Counted from the stretch's first letter, positions 53,743 through 62,427 are shown. The stretch is 63,957 nucleotides of DNA from CAYQLT01 sp964418425 (GCA_964418425.1 CAYQLT010000015.1:1-63957), one strand, 5' to 3'. Made by a program: numbers and translations. The notes: generated by a model from the letters alone, not told the origin.

Positions 53743-55082
53743 CGGAGGCCACCACCCCTCCACGCGCCCTGAGCGCCCCCGGGCCGCATGAGGTTCTCCT
53801 TGGCAAGATCGCTCGCGAGGGCACAGGCCCCCACCAGGCCGGCCCGGCGCAGGGCGGATGCCACAAGGAGTGGGCGGAAAGGCGAGATCTGCTCGAGCTC
53901 CGCTTCAACGATAGGCTGCAACAGGGGTACGTATGGACTCACAGGACCGCCGAGGAAGATGGCATCGGGGGCCAGCACAAGGTAGACATTTAGCAGCGCA
54001 CGCGCCAGCAGGCCGGCCCTTTCCCGCAAGAATGCCACGGCCATCCGGTCGCCCGCCGCGAAATCCTCGAAAAGCCGGGAGAGAACCGGTTCCGGGTCTT
54101 CCTCGGGGTCTGACGGCCGGGCGCTTGCGCTGCCACTCCAGAAGGCCAGGTAGTCCCGGGCCAGGGCCGGGAGCGAGAGCCGCGCCTCAAGATTGCCGAA
54201 CTGCCGGGTATCACGCCCGGCCTTGGCGCTCTCCACAGGTTCGACCACCATATAGCCGATCTCGCCGGCCTGGTGGAGGCGGCCCCGATGGATCAGCCCA
54301 CCAAGCAGCACGCCCATGCCCACGCCTGTCCCGATGGAGACGAACACGAAGGAGTGGTAGTGCGCCCCCTGCCCAAACCGCCATTCGGCCAGCGCGGCGG
54401 CATTCACGTCGTTGTCCACGACGACCGCAACGCCCAACCTCTGCTCCAGCATGTGCCGTACCGGCGTCCCCGCCCAGCCGACGGCCGGCGCCAGGGAGAC
54501 TTCGCCCGTTTCGGGATCGGTCACGCCCGGCGCGGCGACCCCCATGGCCAGCACCGGCGGGCAGTCCGGAGGGCTTGCCGCCAGAAGCTCTCGGGCGCAG
54601 CTAGCCAGCCGATCGACCACGTCATCGCCCCTGGCATTCGCCGGCAGGACGAAGCTCGTCTCGGAGACCAGGGTGCCGTCCAGCAGGAAAAGCCCCACGA
54701 TGGCCCGTGTGCTGGCGAGGTCGGCGGCTAACACCGAGCCGCGGGAGGGGTTGAAGCGCAGGAGTGCGGGCCGGCGCCCGCCGGTGGACCTGCCTTCGCC
54801 GCCCCAGGCCACAAGGCCGCAGGCCAGGAGTTCGTCGACGATCTCGGAGACCGATGGCATGGTGAGGCCGGCTCGCCGGGCGAGGTCCGCTCGGGATATC
54901 GGGCCGTCGCGCTCGATGAGCCGCAGCAGCACCCGCCGGTTGAAGGCTCGCACGTCGCCGCCTCGTGCAGCAAGAGCCGAATCGGCCCACTGTGCGAAGG
55001 CCGATTGGCCGTCAGCACCATCTGCCCGGCTGCCGGGCTTTCGTCTCGCCGTCAGGGCTTCACTTCCCCACCGTGCCCTCAC
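53655..55082 (-). CDS. ROK-family transcriptional regulator (NagC/XylR type)
   Basis: About 475 residues if started at GTG 55082; no start has a strong ribosome site. The N-terminal winged helix is FNRRVLLRLIERDGPISRAD and LARRAGLTMPSVSEIVDELL. The ROK domain has VAAPGVTDPETG, VVVDNDVNAAALAEWRFGQG and SIGTGVGMGVLLGGLIHRG, then HQAGEIGYMVVEP. The zinc motif CxCGxxGCxE of ROK proteins is missing; ESAKAGRDTRQFGNLEARLS stands there. The last 50 residues (after LASDLAKENLMRPGG) look non-conserved and overlap the PIG-L start by 88 bp. It likely represses this operon until a sugar ligand binds. Confidence 0.83.
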   Translation of the reverse strand: MRARWGSEALTARRKPGSRADGADGQSAFAQWADSALAARGGDVRAFNRRVLLRLIERDGPISRADLARRAGLTMPSVSEIVDELLACGLVAWGGEGRSTGGRRPALLRFNPSRGSVLAADLASTRAIVGLFLLDGTLVSETSFVLPANARGDDVVDRLASCARELLAASPPDCPPVLAMGVAAPGVTDPETGEVSLAPAVGWAGTPVRHMLEQRLGVAVVVDNDVNAAALAEWRFGQGAHYHSFVFVSIGTGVGMGVLLGGLIHRGRLHQAGEIGYMVVEPVESAKAGRDTRQFGNLEARLSLPALARDYLAFWSGSASARPSDPEEDPEPVLSRLFEDFAAGDRMAVAFLRERAGLLARALLNVYLVLAPDAIFLGGPVSPYVPLLQPIVEAELEQISPFRPLLVASALRRAGLVGACALASDLAKENLMRPGGAQGAWRGGGLRWPGLAAAANERWLPSARQSGRSGPWSPS

Positions 55083-55113
55083 CGTGCCGGCTACCCGGGA
55101 GGAAACTTTATTT

Positions 55114-55152
55114 GGTTGCCTAAGTTGCTCGTGAGCCCACGGTTCGGCAACC
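55114..55152. promoter_or_regulatory. Inverted repeat between the ROK and MFS genes (putative operator)
   Basis: GGTTGCC (55114-55120) and GGCAACC (55146-55152) are perfect inverted arms, 32 bp centre to centre, in the only AT-rich patch between the divergent genes. A further GCAAC (complement of GTTGC at 55124-55128) lies in between. The layout suits a dimeric regulator such as the adjacent ROK protein. Confidence 0.35.
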
Positions 55153-55199
55153 GATGCGCCTTTTCCTGCAAGGGAGGTTTCCCCACGCCGGGTCTGCCC

Positions 55200-56635
55200 A
55201 TGGCAAACCAAGCCGCTGGCGAAGACCGCAATGGCTTTCCGTTGCCTGGCCCAAGCCCGCACGCCGTGCTGCGGCCCACGACGCGGGCGAAGATGGCAGG
55301 GGCCGTCATCACCCTGGCTGGTGGGCTGGCCGCGGTCTCCATGACCCGCCCGCAACTTCCGCTGCTGCTGACGACGCTAGGAGTCACCGAGGCCGGGGTC
55401 GGGGCGCTGGCCGCACTCTTCGCGGTCATGCCGCTGTTGATGGCCATACCCTGCGGCTCGTGGATCGACCGTGTCGGGCCGGGCATACCGGCCATGGTGG
55501 GGTCTGCCGGGATAGCAGCCTCCATGGCCATCGTGGCGGCTGTACCCGCCCCCGGGCCTGTGGCCGTGTCGCAGCTTCTCGCCGGCCAGGGTCAACTGCT
55601 GGTGGTGCTATCGGCTCAGGTGGCGGCCACAGCAGGTTCGAGCGGACGGCAGCTTGACCGCAACGTTGGCCTGCTCCTGTCCTCCGCAGCGGTCGCCCAT
55701 CTGGCCGGGCCTGCGGCAGGAGGCGTGGTGGCCAGCCGGGCCGGCATGCCTGCGGTGTTTGCGTGGGGCGCGGGCATGGGGGTCGTGGCCCTGGCGGCTG
55801 CGGCGGTGCTGCACGGACTGGAACGCAGATCCGGCTCCTTCGGTCATGCCTCTCGCCCTGCGCAGCCTGTCCTGAGCGGCTTTGGCGAGGCGCTCCGCTG
55901 GGTGCGTGGCGAGGGCGCGATGAAAGCGGCCGTCGTGATCACCCTGGGAGTCGTATTGGGGGAAACGGCACGACAGGTCTTCCTTCCGTTGCAGCTCTCG
56001 TCCCGGTCGTTCGGACCCGGTGTCGTGGGTACCGTTGCCTCGGCCTCCGGCCTGGGCAGCCTGGCGGTGCGGCCGGCTACCGCCTTGCTGGTGAAGGCGT
56101 TCGGAAGCCGGTGGGCCCTGGCCGCGGCCTCGCTTTTCGGAGCAGGGTTATGCGCCCTGGCAAGCTCCCGAGCGCTTTCCGTGGCGGGTTATGCGACCGT
56201 GGCCTTCGGCTGGGGAGCGGCGTCCGGTGCCTGGCCCGCCGTCGCCACCATGATCCTCTCCGAGCGTTACGGCCCGGGCCGCCGTGCGCTGGNNNNNNNN
56301 NNNNNNNNNNNNNNNNNNNNNNNNNNNNNNNNNNNNNNNNNNNNNNNNNNNNNNNNNNNNNNNNNNNNNNNNNNNNNNNNNNNNNNNNNNNNGCCGTCGC
56401 CACCATGATCCTCTCCGAGCGTTACGGCCCGGGCCGCCGTGCGCTGGCCTTCAGTGTGCGCCTCACGGCCAACCAGGTGGCCGAAGTGTTGGGCCCGGTC
56501 GTCCTGGGGCTGGTCGCCGGGCGGGTCGGCCCGGGCGGCGCGCTGGCGACGGCCGGTGCAGTCCTCGTGGGCGGGGCCGTGGCCTTGCACCGCCACGCGG
56601 CCAGTGTGAGGCAGGTACGCCCGCCCGGCAGCTGA
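55200..56635 (+). CDS. Major facilitator superfamily transporter (interrupted by an assembly gap)
   Basis: 426 residues after removal of the 155-bp artefact. About twelve hydrophobic segments. The loop after helix 2 (CGSWIDRVGPGIPAMVGSAG) matches the MFS G-x-x-x-D-R-x-G pattern, with GLGSLAVRPATALLVKAFGS in the second half. Start ATG 55200; the GGGAGG upstream is 20 nt away, so the start is uncertain. Substrate unknown; efflux of a drug or sugar is possible. It is divergent from the ROK gene and convergent with glpD. Confidence 0.83.
56238..56447. other. Assembly gap (100 N at 56293-56392) with 55-bp duplicated flanks
   Basis: 56238-56292 and 56393-56447 are identical. Collapsing them restores the MFS frame through SERYGPGRRALAFSVRLTAN to the stop at 56635. 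Confidence 0.9.
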
Positions 56636-56669
56636 ACCGCCGCGTTCGGCCCCGGGCGACGGTTCTCGG

Positions 56670-58421
56670 CTAAGCCTGGCTCTTAGCCCGGGAGGCGGCG
56701 AACTCACGCCGCAGGCCACCTCGGGCCTCGGACCGGTAATGCTCCAGCTCCTCGTCCCGCCGGGCTGCTGTCCACCCCAGGGCCGCAGCCATGAGGTCCG
56801 CCACCCTGGCGGCCACGCCCAGCCCCCCGTCGGCCAAGGTCACGGCCAGGTGCAGGCGCCGGTCCATTACGTCCGCCAGCCGGACGGCCATGGTGGCATG
56901 GCAGGCCAGCACCACCTCGGCGCCAAGGTAGGGAACCTCGGGGGTCAAGGGCTCAAGCAGATGGGGATCGGAGCGGCCAAGCTCGAGCAGCCTCCGCAAC
57001 TCGGCCCCGTAAGTGGCCACAAGCCGTCGGGCTACGGGCGGCAAGACCCCGGCCCGGACGGCGTCGCGCAGCAAGCCTTGCCAGGACTGTGGTTCCTCGC
57101 CGCCCACCAGGGTCAGGGTGTGGGTACGGCAGGCAGCGGGTCGTTCCCGGGGCGTTCCCCGGCCGCCCCCGTACCGGGCGGCTCGGGTACCGCCCGCATG
57201 GCGGTCTGATCCGGCGTCGCCGGCAGGTGCGGTCGCGGGTGCGCCCGCCACCGCCTCCCTGGCGATGACGTCCACCACGTCCTGGGCCATCCGGCGGTAT
57301 GTCGTCAGCTTGCCGCCGAAGATGCTCAAAAGACCGGGTTCGTGGCGCACCACGGCGTGGCGGCGGGAGACGTCGGCCGAGTGGCTCCCCTCCCCCACCA
57401 GGGGGCGCAGACCGGCGTAGGCGCCCAGGACGTCGGCCTCATCCAGCTGCACCTCCAGAAACCGCCGGGCCTGGCGCAACAGGAACGCGACGTCATTCGC
57501 CGTCACCGGCGGGGCGTCCAGAGGCCCCTCGTACGGCGTATCCGTGGTGCCCAGCACCGCCCGTCCTTCCCACGGAACCACGAAGGCCAGCCGGCCGTCC
57601 TCGGTCTCCGGCAGCACCAGGGCCGCGGTGGAGATCCCCACCAGTTCCGCCGGCAAGACGAGATGGACTCCCCGGCTGGCCATGAGGCGAAGAGGGGCGC
57701 CCCCCGCCATCCGGGCCACCCTGTCCGCCCAAACGCCTGCCGCGTTGACCACCCACCGGGCGGGGATGCTGTAGCTTCGGCCCTCCAGCAGGTCCTCCAC
57801 CTCGGCCCCCGAGATGCGCCCGTCCTGGCGCACCAGGCGGACGGCGCGAGCGTAGTTGACGCATAGGGCGCCGAAGCGAGCCGCCGTCCGCAGCACGGCC
57901 AGCGTCAGCCGGACGTCGTCGGTGCCGGCGTCGTAGTAAAGGAGCGCTCCCCTCAATCCCCGCCGCCGCAGGTAGGGAACCATGGCGAGCGCTTCACGGA
58001 GGTCCAGCGCCCGGTGGCGAGCCACGGGGCCCCGGCCGGCCAGGGCGTCGTAAGCCCAAAGGCCGATGCGGCTTGCCAGGGGGACAAGGGGCCGGGCTCC
58101 GGCCGGCAGGCGCATCCCCAAAGGCCTGCGCAGGTCGTCGTATAAGGGCACGACAAAGGGGAGCGGGCGCACCAGGTGCGGCGCGTTCTCAATGAGCCGA
58201 GCCCGCTCGTGCAGCGCCTCCCCGACCAGGCCCAGGTCGAACTGGGGAACGTAGCGCAGTCCCCCGTGCACCAGCTTGGTGGAGCGGCTGCTCGTCCCCT
58301 GCGCGAAATCCCCCTGCTCCACCAGGCCCACCCGGAAGCCTCGGGATGCGGCGTCGAGGGCCACGCCGGCGCCCGTGATGCCGCCGCCGATCACCAGCAC
58401 GTCCACGCCGTGCCCGGCCAT
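56670..58421 (-). CDS. glpD: FAD-dependent glycerol-3-phosphate dehydrogenase
   Basis: 583 residues. The FAD-binding turn is VDVLVIGGGITGAGVALDAA; then GDFAQGTSSRSTKLVHGGLR, the GlpD signature, and FVVPWEGRAVLGTTDTPYEG and HEPGLLSIFGGKLTTYRRMA. The C-terminal helical domain is present, preceded by a Gly/Ala/Arg-rich linker of about 40 residues. It oxidises sn-glycerol-3-phosphate to dihydroxyacetone phosphate and feeds electrons to quinone at the membrane. It follows ugpBAE and the EamA gene, which supply its substrate. GGAG lies just before the ATG. A ten-codon upstream frame with its own GGAGG precedes it. Confidence 0.95.
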   Translation of the reverse strand: MAGHGVDVLVIGGGITGAGVALDAASRGFRVGLVEQGDFAQGTSSRSTKLVHGGLRYVPQFDLGLVGEALHERARLIENAPHLVRPLPFVVPLYDDLRRPLGMRLPAGARPLVPLASRIGLWAYDALAGRGPVARHRALDLREALAMVPYLRRRGLRGALLYYDAGTDDVRLTLAVLRTAARFGALCVNYARAVRLVRQDGRISGAEVEDLLEGRSYSIPARWVVNAAGVWADRVARMAGGAPLRLMASRGVHLVLPAELVGISTAALVLPETEDGRLAFVVPWEGRAVLGTTDTPYEGPLDAPPVTANDVAFLLRQARRFLEVQLDEADVLGAYAGLRPLVGEGSHSADVSRRHAVVRHEPGLLSIFGGKLTTYRRMAQDVVDVIAREAVAGAPATAPAGDAGSDRHAGGTRAARYGGGRGTPRERPAACRTHTLTLVGGEEPQSWQGLLRDAVRAGVLPPVARRLVATYGAELRRLLELGRSDPHLLEPLTPEVPYLGAEVVLACHATMAVRLADVMDRRLHLAVTLADGGLGVAARVADLMAAALGWTAARRDEELEHYRSEARGGLRREFAASRAKSQA

Positions 58422-58486
58422 GGACTCCAGGGCAGGGACCCTGTCTCCTGCCGTCAGGTCCGAAGGTTCCCGTCGCGTCGCTGCAT

Positions 58487-58514
58487 CGCCTCCAACAACC
58501 CGCCTCCAACAACC
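58487..58514 (-). repeat. Perfect 14-bp tandem repeat upstream of glpD
   Basis: CGCCTCCAACAACC occurs twice head to tail (58487-58500, 58501-58514). On the transcribed (minus) strand each copy supplies a GGAGGCG. The copy nearer glpD precedes an ATG (58486) that opens a ten-codon frame, MQRRDGNLRT, ending before glpD. This could be a leader peptide or a standby ribosome site. Confidence 0.4.
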
Positions 58515-58541
58515 ACCGCTTCAACCTGCCGGAATGGAGCC

Positions 58542-58940
58542 TCAGCGGGCCAGCAGGAAGACGGCGACCCCGGCCAGCGCGACCCCCGCCAACTTCTGCG
58601 GCGTGAGGGGCTCGCCCAGCCAGGCCCACGCCAGCACCGCCGTCACCAGGGGATATAACCCCGTCATCGCCGTCACGGTTGCGGTCGCACGGTGCTCCAG
58701 CAATTGGTGAAACAGGAACAGCCCGGCCCCCAGCGCCAGCCCGGCCAGCACCGATGGAACAATGGCCGGGGCGGGCACAACCAGGCTGCGGCCGAGGGCC
58801 CAAAGCCCGCTCCCGACCGCTGCCGTCGCCGCCGCCAGGGACCAGAACACCGTGCCGGCCGCAAATCCACTGCCTCCGGCAACCCTGGCGAAGATGGGCC
58901 AGCTTCCCCACAGAAGAAGGATGAGGAGCACCTGCAGCAC
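58542..58940 (-). CDS. Single-domain EamA/DMT-type membrane protein
   Basis: 132 residues from GTG 58940, which follows GGGAGG at the end of ugpE; the frame also extends upstream inside ugpE. Four hydrophobic helices (VLLILLLWGSWPIFARVAGG, AAGTVFWSLAAATAAVGSGL, VPSVLAGLALGAGLFLFHQL, GLYPLVTAVLAWAWLGEPLT) match one EamA half: the last two carry the ALYPLVxxxLxxxxLGE motif. Ordinary EamA exporters have ten helices; this half-size form would act as a dimer. It lies between ugpE (4 bp) and glpD (120 bp), so a role linked to glycerophosphate or glycerol is possible. Confidence 0.8.
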   Translation of the reverse strand: MLQVLLILLLWGSWPIFARVAGGSGFAAGTVFWSLAAATAAVGSGLWALGRSLVVPAPAIVPSVLAGLALGAGLFLFHQLLEHRATATVTAMTGLYPLVTAVLAWAWLGEPLTPQKLAGVALAGVAVFLLAR

Positions 58941-58944
58941 CAGC

Positions 58945-59838
58945 CTATTTTTCCTCCCGTAACGCGAAGCCGCGCATGAACTGCTCTTGCAGCAGCATGA
59001 AGACCACCAGTGGCGGAATGAGGGCAATGACGGCCCCAGCCAGGGTGATGCCCCAGTTGGTGGCATCCAGCCCCACGCCACCGCCGATGAGTTTCAGGCC
59101 TACCTGCACCACCTGCCGGGAGTTCTCGCGAATGATGACTAGCGGCCAGAGATACTGGTTCCACACATACACGAATTGGATGACGGCCAGGGCCCCAATC
59201 GTGTTCCAGGACATGGGGATCAGAATGCTCCACAAGAACCGCAGAGGCCCGGCCCCGTCGATCTTGGCGGCTTCGGCCAGACTGATCGGGATATTGGAGA
59301 AGTGCTGGCGGAACAAAAACGTGCCCGTGGCACTTCCCAGAAAGGGCACCACCAGCGCGAGGTGGGAGTTGGTCCACCCGATGTCCGAGACCAGCTCGAA
59401 CAGGGCCAGGATCAGGATGTCGGTGGGCATCATCAACGTGGCGAGGATGAACCAAAAGACGGCACCCTGCAGCGGAAACCGAAAGAAGACCAGCGCAAGT
59501 CCGCTCAAAAGCGACAGCACCGTCTTACCCACCGTGACCGCCACGGCGACGATAAAGCTGTTACGCATGAAGATGCCCAGCTGGAACTGCTCCCAGACCG
59601 CCCGGTAGTTGGCCACCAAAGCAGTGCCCGGTAGAATCCGGGGAGGGTAAGAAAAGACCTGCGAGGGGCTCTGCGTGCTCTTGAGCAGGGCGAACAGCAG
59701 CGGGAGTCCCACCACGAAGCAAGCTGCCAACAGGCCCGCATGGGTCGCGACGACCCAAAGGCGCTTTCGAATTCGCCAGCGTGCCGCCGCTGCGGCCGCC
59801 GCCACGGGGATCTCGGCCCCTTGCTGAACCAGCTTCAT
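58945..59838 (-). CDS. ugpE: Glycerol-3-phosphate-type ABC transporter permease
   Basis: 297 residues, ATG overlapping the ugpA stop (ATGA). Six helices; MMPTDILILALFELVSDIGW and TFLFRQHFSNIPISLAEAAK with the EAA sequence EAAKIDGAGPLRFLWSILIP. YVWNQYLWPLVIIRENSRQV and the C-terminal LLQEQFMRGFALREEK match UgpE closely. Assigned to glycerol-3-phosphate by its similarity, by UgpB-like features of the binding protein, and by glpD downstream. Confidence 0.88.
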   Translation of the reverse strand: MKLVQQGAEIPVAAAAAAARWRIRKRLWVVATHAGLLAACFVVGLPLLFALLKSTQSPSQVFSYPPRILPGTALVANYRAVWEQFQLGIFMRNSFIVAVAVTVGKTVLSLLSGLALVFFRFPLQGAVFWFILATLMMPTDILILALFELVSDIGWTNSHLALVVPFLGSATGTFLFRQHFSNIPISLAEAAKIDGAGPLRFLWSILIPMSWNTIGALAVIQFVYVWNQYLWPLVIIRENSRQVVQVGLKLIGGGVGLDATNWGITLAGAVIALIPPLVVFMLLQEQFMRGFALREEK

Positions 59839-60737
59839 GCTCCGTAGTGCACCCGCCTCCCGCCGACCCGAAAATAAGCCGCCGTGAGCGCCATGACCAG
59901 CGCGAAGAGGATCACCGATTGCGCAGCCGCCAGCCCTGTCTTGAGGTACTCGAACCCGTCCCGGTAGAGGTTGAAGATCAGAATGTTGGTGGCGCCCACC
60001 GGCCCACCGCGGGTCATCAGGTCAACCATGCCGAAGGTGTCGAAGAAGGCGTAAATCAGGTTCATGATGACAAGAAAGAACGTCATGGGAGAAAGCAGCG
60101 GCAACGTGACGCTCCGCAGCCTCCGCCAGGCACTGGCGCCGTCGATGGCGGCAGCCTCCAGCAGCTCACCCGGGATGTTCTGCAGCCCCGCCAGGTAGAA
60201 AACAACGTTATAGCCAAGGTTCTTCCAGATGGCCGCGGCCGTCACGAGCACCAGGGCCAGAGACGGGTCGGTGAGCCAGTTCGGCTTGACCCCGAGCAAC
60301 ACGTCGGATAGGTAGTTGATGATGCCGGCCGCGGGGTTGAAGAGGAAAAGCCAGATGGTACCCGCAACAGCCGGGGAGAGCCCGTAGGGCCAGATGAGGA
60401 AAAGCCGGTACGCACGAGCCCCCCGTACTTTCTGGTTGGCCAGAAGAGCCAGTGCCAGGGAGATGACCAGCCCGCCCACCACCACTCCGGTGGAAAAAAG
60501 AAGCGTTACCCGGACGCTGGCCAGATACTCCGGCGAGTGAAACAGGTCCGCATAGTTGGCCAGGCCGACGAAGGTGCGCGCCAACCCCAGGAAGGCCACC
60601 TCGTAGACCGACATCGCGAAGGTGTTGACGATGGGGTAATAGAGGAACAGCGCAAGCACGCCCAGGGTCGGCAACAAGAGAAGCCACGGCAGCCACGTGC
60701 CGGCAAACCGCGAACTCGTCACGATTCCATCCCCCAC
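59835..60737 (-). CDS. ugpA: Glycerol-3-phosphate-type ABC transporter permease
   Basis: 300 residues. Features of UgpA: LALFLYYPIVNTFAMSVYEV, LFLIWPYGLSPAVAGTIWLF, NPAAGIINYLSD and the EAA loop LEAAAIDGASAWRRLRSVTL, then FDTFGMVDLMTRGGPVGATN. It starts 98 bp after the ugpB stop and is coupled to ugpE. Confidence 0.9.
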   Translation of the reverse strand: MGDGIVTSSRFAGTWLPWLLLLPTLGVLALFLYYPIVNTFAMSVYEVAFLGLARTFVGLANYADLFHSPEYLASVRVTLLFSTGVVVGGLVISLALALLANQKVRGARAYRLFLIWPYGLSPAVAGTIWLFLFNPAAGIINYLSDVLLGVKPNWLTDPSLALVLVTAAAIWKNLGYNVVFYLAGLQNIPGELLEAAAIDGASAWRRLRSVTLPLLSPMTFFLVIMNLIYAFFDTFGMVDLMTRGGPVGATNILIFNLYRDGFEYLKTGLAAAQSVILFALVMALTAAYFRVGGRRVHYGA

Positions 60738-60835
60738 CCCGTCGACAGGGCGGGCACCGGGGCAAGCCCGGCGGGGGCTTGGACCCGCCGCCGGAACTTG
60801 CCTCGGCCCATCCCCCGAACCCGGCCCATCCGGAC

Positions 60836-62191
60836 TTAACGACCGACGGTACGGTTGTATCGCGCGAGGGCCTGATCGGCTCTCGTCTTTGCCTCGGCCA
60901 GTGCAGCCTCCACGGACGCCCGGCCAGCCAGCACCTTCTGAACGGCCTCTTCGATGATGGTACGCACCTCAGGGAAGGGGCCAAGGAGCGCACCCTGGGT
61001 TGCTCGGTTGAGCTTGGTTTGCAGCAGCTGGTCGAAGGCCGCCCGGTACTGGGGATACCGCTCGAACCAGCGCTCCATCTGGAGAACCGAGATGGCCGAA
61101 TGCCGGATCGGATAATACCCCGTCCCTTTGTGCCAGCGCAACGCGTTCTCGGTATTGGACATCCAGAGGGCAAATGTCTTCGCAGCCTGCAACTCCCGGT
61201 CGGGATGCCCTCGCGTCAACCACAGCGACGCGCCACCGATCACCACACCGTTGCGCTCCGTCCCATCGGGGATGGGCAAAAAGCCGGTCCCGAGCTCAAA
61301 CCCTTGCTCGGCGGCGGCCTGGCGCATGAATGTGACGTCGGAGGTGGATGTGATCAGCATGGGAACCTGGCCCGATAGGAAAATCTGGTTGGCCCCGTCC
61401 CAGTCCTCCAGCTTCCCGGAGTAAACGTAGTAGCCGAGGTCCGACATCTCTTTCCACCAGCGGACGATACGGACAGCAGCCTCGCTGTTGAGGTAGGTTT
61501 CCGTGGCTCGGGTCGCTCGGCCGTTCTCATTGTTGGCCAGCAGCGCTCCCTGCTCGGCCATCCACTGCTCGAAGAACCAGGAGTGCAGCGGCCAGGTGAT
61601 CCCCGCGGGAGCGACCCTGGACTCCACGACCCGCCGGCTGGCCTCCAGCACCTGCCGGAAGGTCGACGGTGGAGACTCGGGATCCCACCCGGCTCGCCGC
61701 AGGGCATCCTTGTTGTAGTACAGGATAGGGCTGGACGAGTTCCACGGCAGGGAGTTGATGCGCCCCCCGATGGTGTAGTAATTCAAGAGGGGCGCAATAT
61801 AGTCTTCCGTCGGGAAATCACCCGGTTGCAGTAGATCGGCAACCGGCACGAAAATGCCGGAATCCAGGGCCAGCTGGGAACCCACCTCGAAAATCTGCAC
61901 CACGTGCGGTGCCTTACCCTGACGGGCTGCCAGGATGGCGGCGTTGAGGGTTTCACGGTAGGTCCCCTTGAACTCCACCTGCACCTCGATCTCCGGATGG
62001 GTGAAATTGAAATCGTCCACCATACGTTGGATGAAGGGCATACGACCGCCGCCGAACGCATGCCAGAAAGAGATCGTGACTTTCCGAGGCCTGTCGCCGG
62101 CAGCCCCGGCCGCGGCCGTCATGGACAGACCCAGGGTCGCAACCGTCGCGACGGCCAGCCACGCCACAAACCTGTTACGCAATGCCATCAT
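60836..62191 (-). CDS. ugpB: Glycerol-3-phosphate/glycerophosphodiester-binding protein
   Basis: 451 residues; two consecutive ATGs, preceded by GGAGAGGAG, leave the exact start open by one codon. Signal peptide WLAVATVATLGLSMTAAAGA. UgpB features: ISFWHAFGGGRMPFIQRMVD, INSLPWNSSSPILYYNKDAL, HSWFFEQWMAEQGALLANNE and VVIGGASLWL, whose Gly-Gly-Ala-Ser is a ligand-phosphate contact in UgpB. Its transcript carries a structured leader of about 180 nt. No ugpC ATPase is in the operon. Confidence 0.9.
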   Translation of the reverse strand: MMALRNRFVAWLAVATVATLGLSMTAAAGAAGDRPRKVTISFWHAFGGGRMPFIQRMVDDFNFTHPEIEVQVEFKGTYRETLNAAILAARQGKAPHVVQIFEVGSQLALDSGIFVPVADLLQPGDFPTEDYIAPLLNYYTIGGRINSLPWNSSSPILYYNKDALRRAGWDPESPPSTFRQVLEASRRVVESRVAPAGITWPLHSWFFEQWMAEQGALLANNENGRATRATETYLNSEAAVRIVRWWKEMSDLGYYVYSGKLEDWDGANQIFLSGQVPMLITSTSDVTFMRQAAAEQGFELGTGFLPIPDGTERNGVVIGGASLWLTRGHPDRELQAAKTFALWMSNTENALRWHKGTGYYPIRHSAISVLQMERWFERYPQYRAAFDQLLQTKLNRATQGALLGPFPEVRTIIEEAVQKVLAGRASVEAALAEAKTRADQALARYNRTVGR

Positions 62192-62292
62192 CTCCTCTCC
62201 GCGTCCCGCGCATGCCTGATATGGGCCTCCGGGCTCCTGCAGGCGTTACCCGGCACCGCGATGTACCCTACACCTCCTTTCCTCTCGGACCG

Positions 62293-62368
62293 GCCGAGCC
62301 GTACCGCGGCTGAGAGGAGCCTAAGCGCTCCGGGTTTCGCCAGAGCTATCGGCCGGTAACGGCTCGGC
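62293..62368 (-). promoter_or_regulatory. Structured leader upstream of ugpB
   Basis: GCCGAGCCGTACCG (62293-62306) and CGGTAACGGCTCGGC (62354-62368) form a 14-bp stem with one bulged base, enclosing 47 nt that contain a smaller GGAGC...GCTCC hairpin. On the minus strand the element is followed by AAAGGAGGTG, a near-perfect ribosome site with no start codon at the right distance. It does not match a riboswitch class I know. It may be an attenuator or a protein-binding leader. Confidence 0.45.
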
Positions 62369-62376
62369 AATACAAA

Positions 62377-62427
62377 GCCCCGCCGTGCGACCCGCGCACT
62401 CGCGCGCCACGAGTCGCACGGCGGGGC
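62377..62427 (-). terminator. Perfect 15-bp hairpin, terminator-like on the minus strand
   Basis: GCCCCGCCGTGCGAC (62377-62391) and GTCGCACGGCGGGGC (62413-62427) are exact inverted copies. On the minus strand the stem is followed by TTTGTATT. It lies upstream of the ugpB leader and no recognised minus gene ends here, so it may block readthrough or end an unannotated short transcript. Confidence 0.5.

Noticed and set aside
39204..56447. Frameshifts or pseudogenes in the two binding-protein genes and the MFS gene
   Set aside because: The breaks coincide exactly with the 100-N gaps and their 55-bp duplicated flanks; collapsing the duplicates restores each frame.
62188..62370. 60-codon leftward frame ending on the ugpB start
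   Set aside because: It overlaps the strongly structured leader, and the ribosome-site-like AAAGGAGGTG inside it has no start codon at proper distance. The peptide has no recognisable features.
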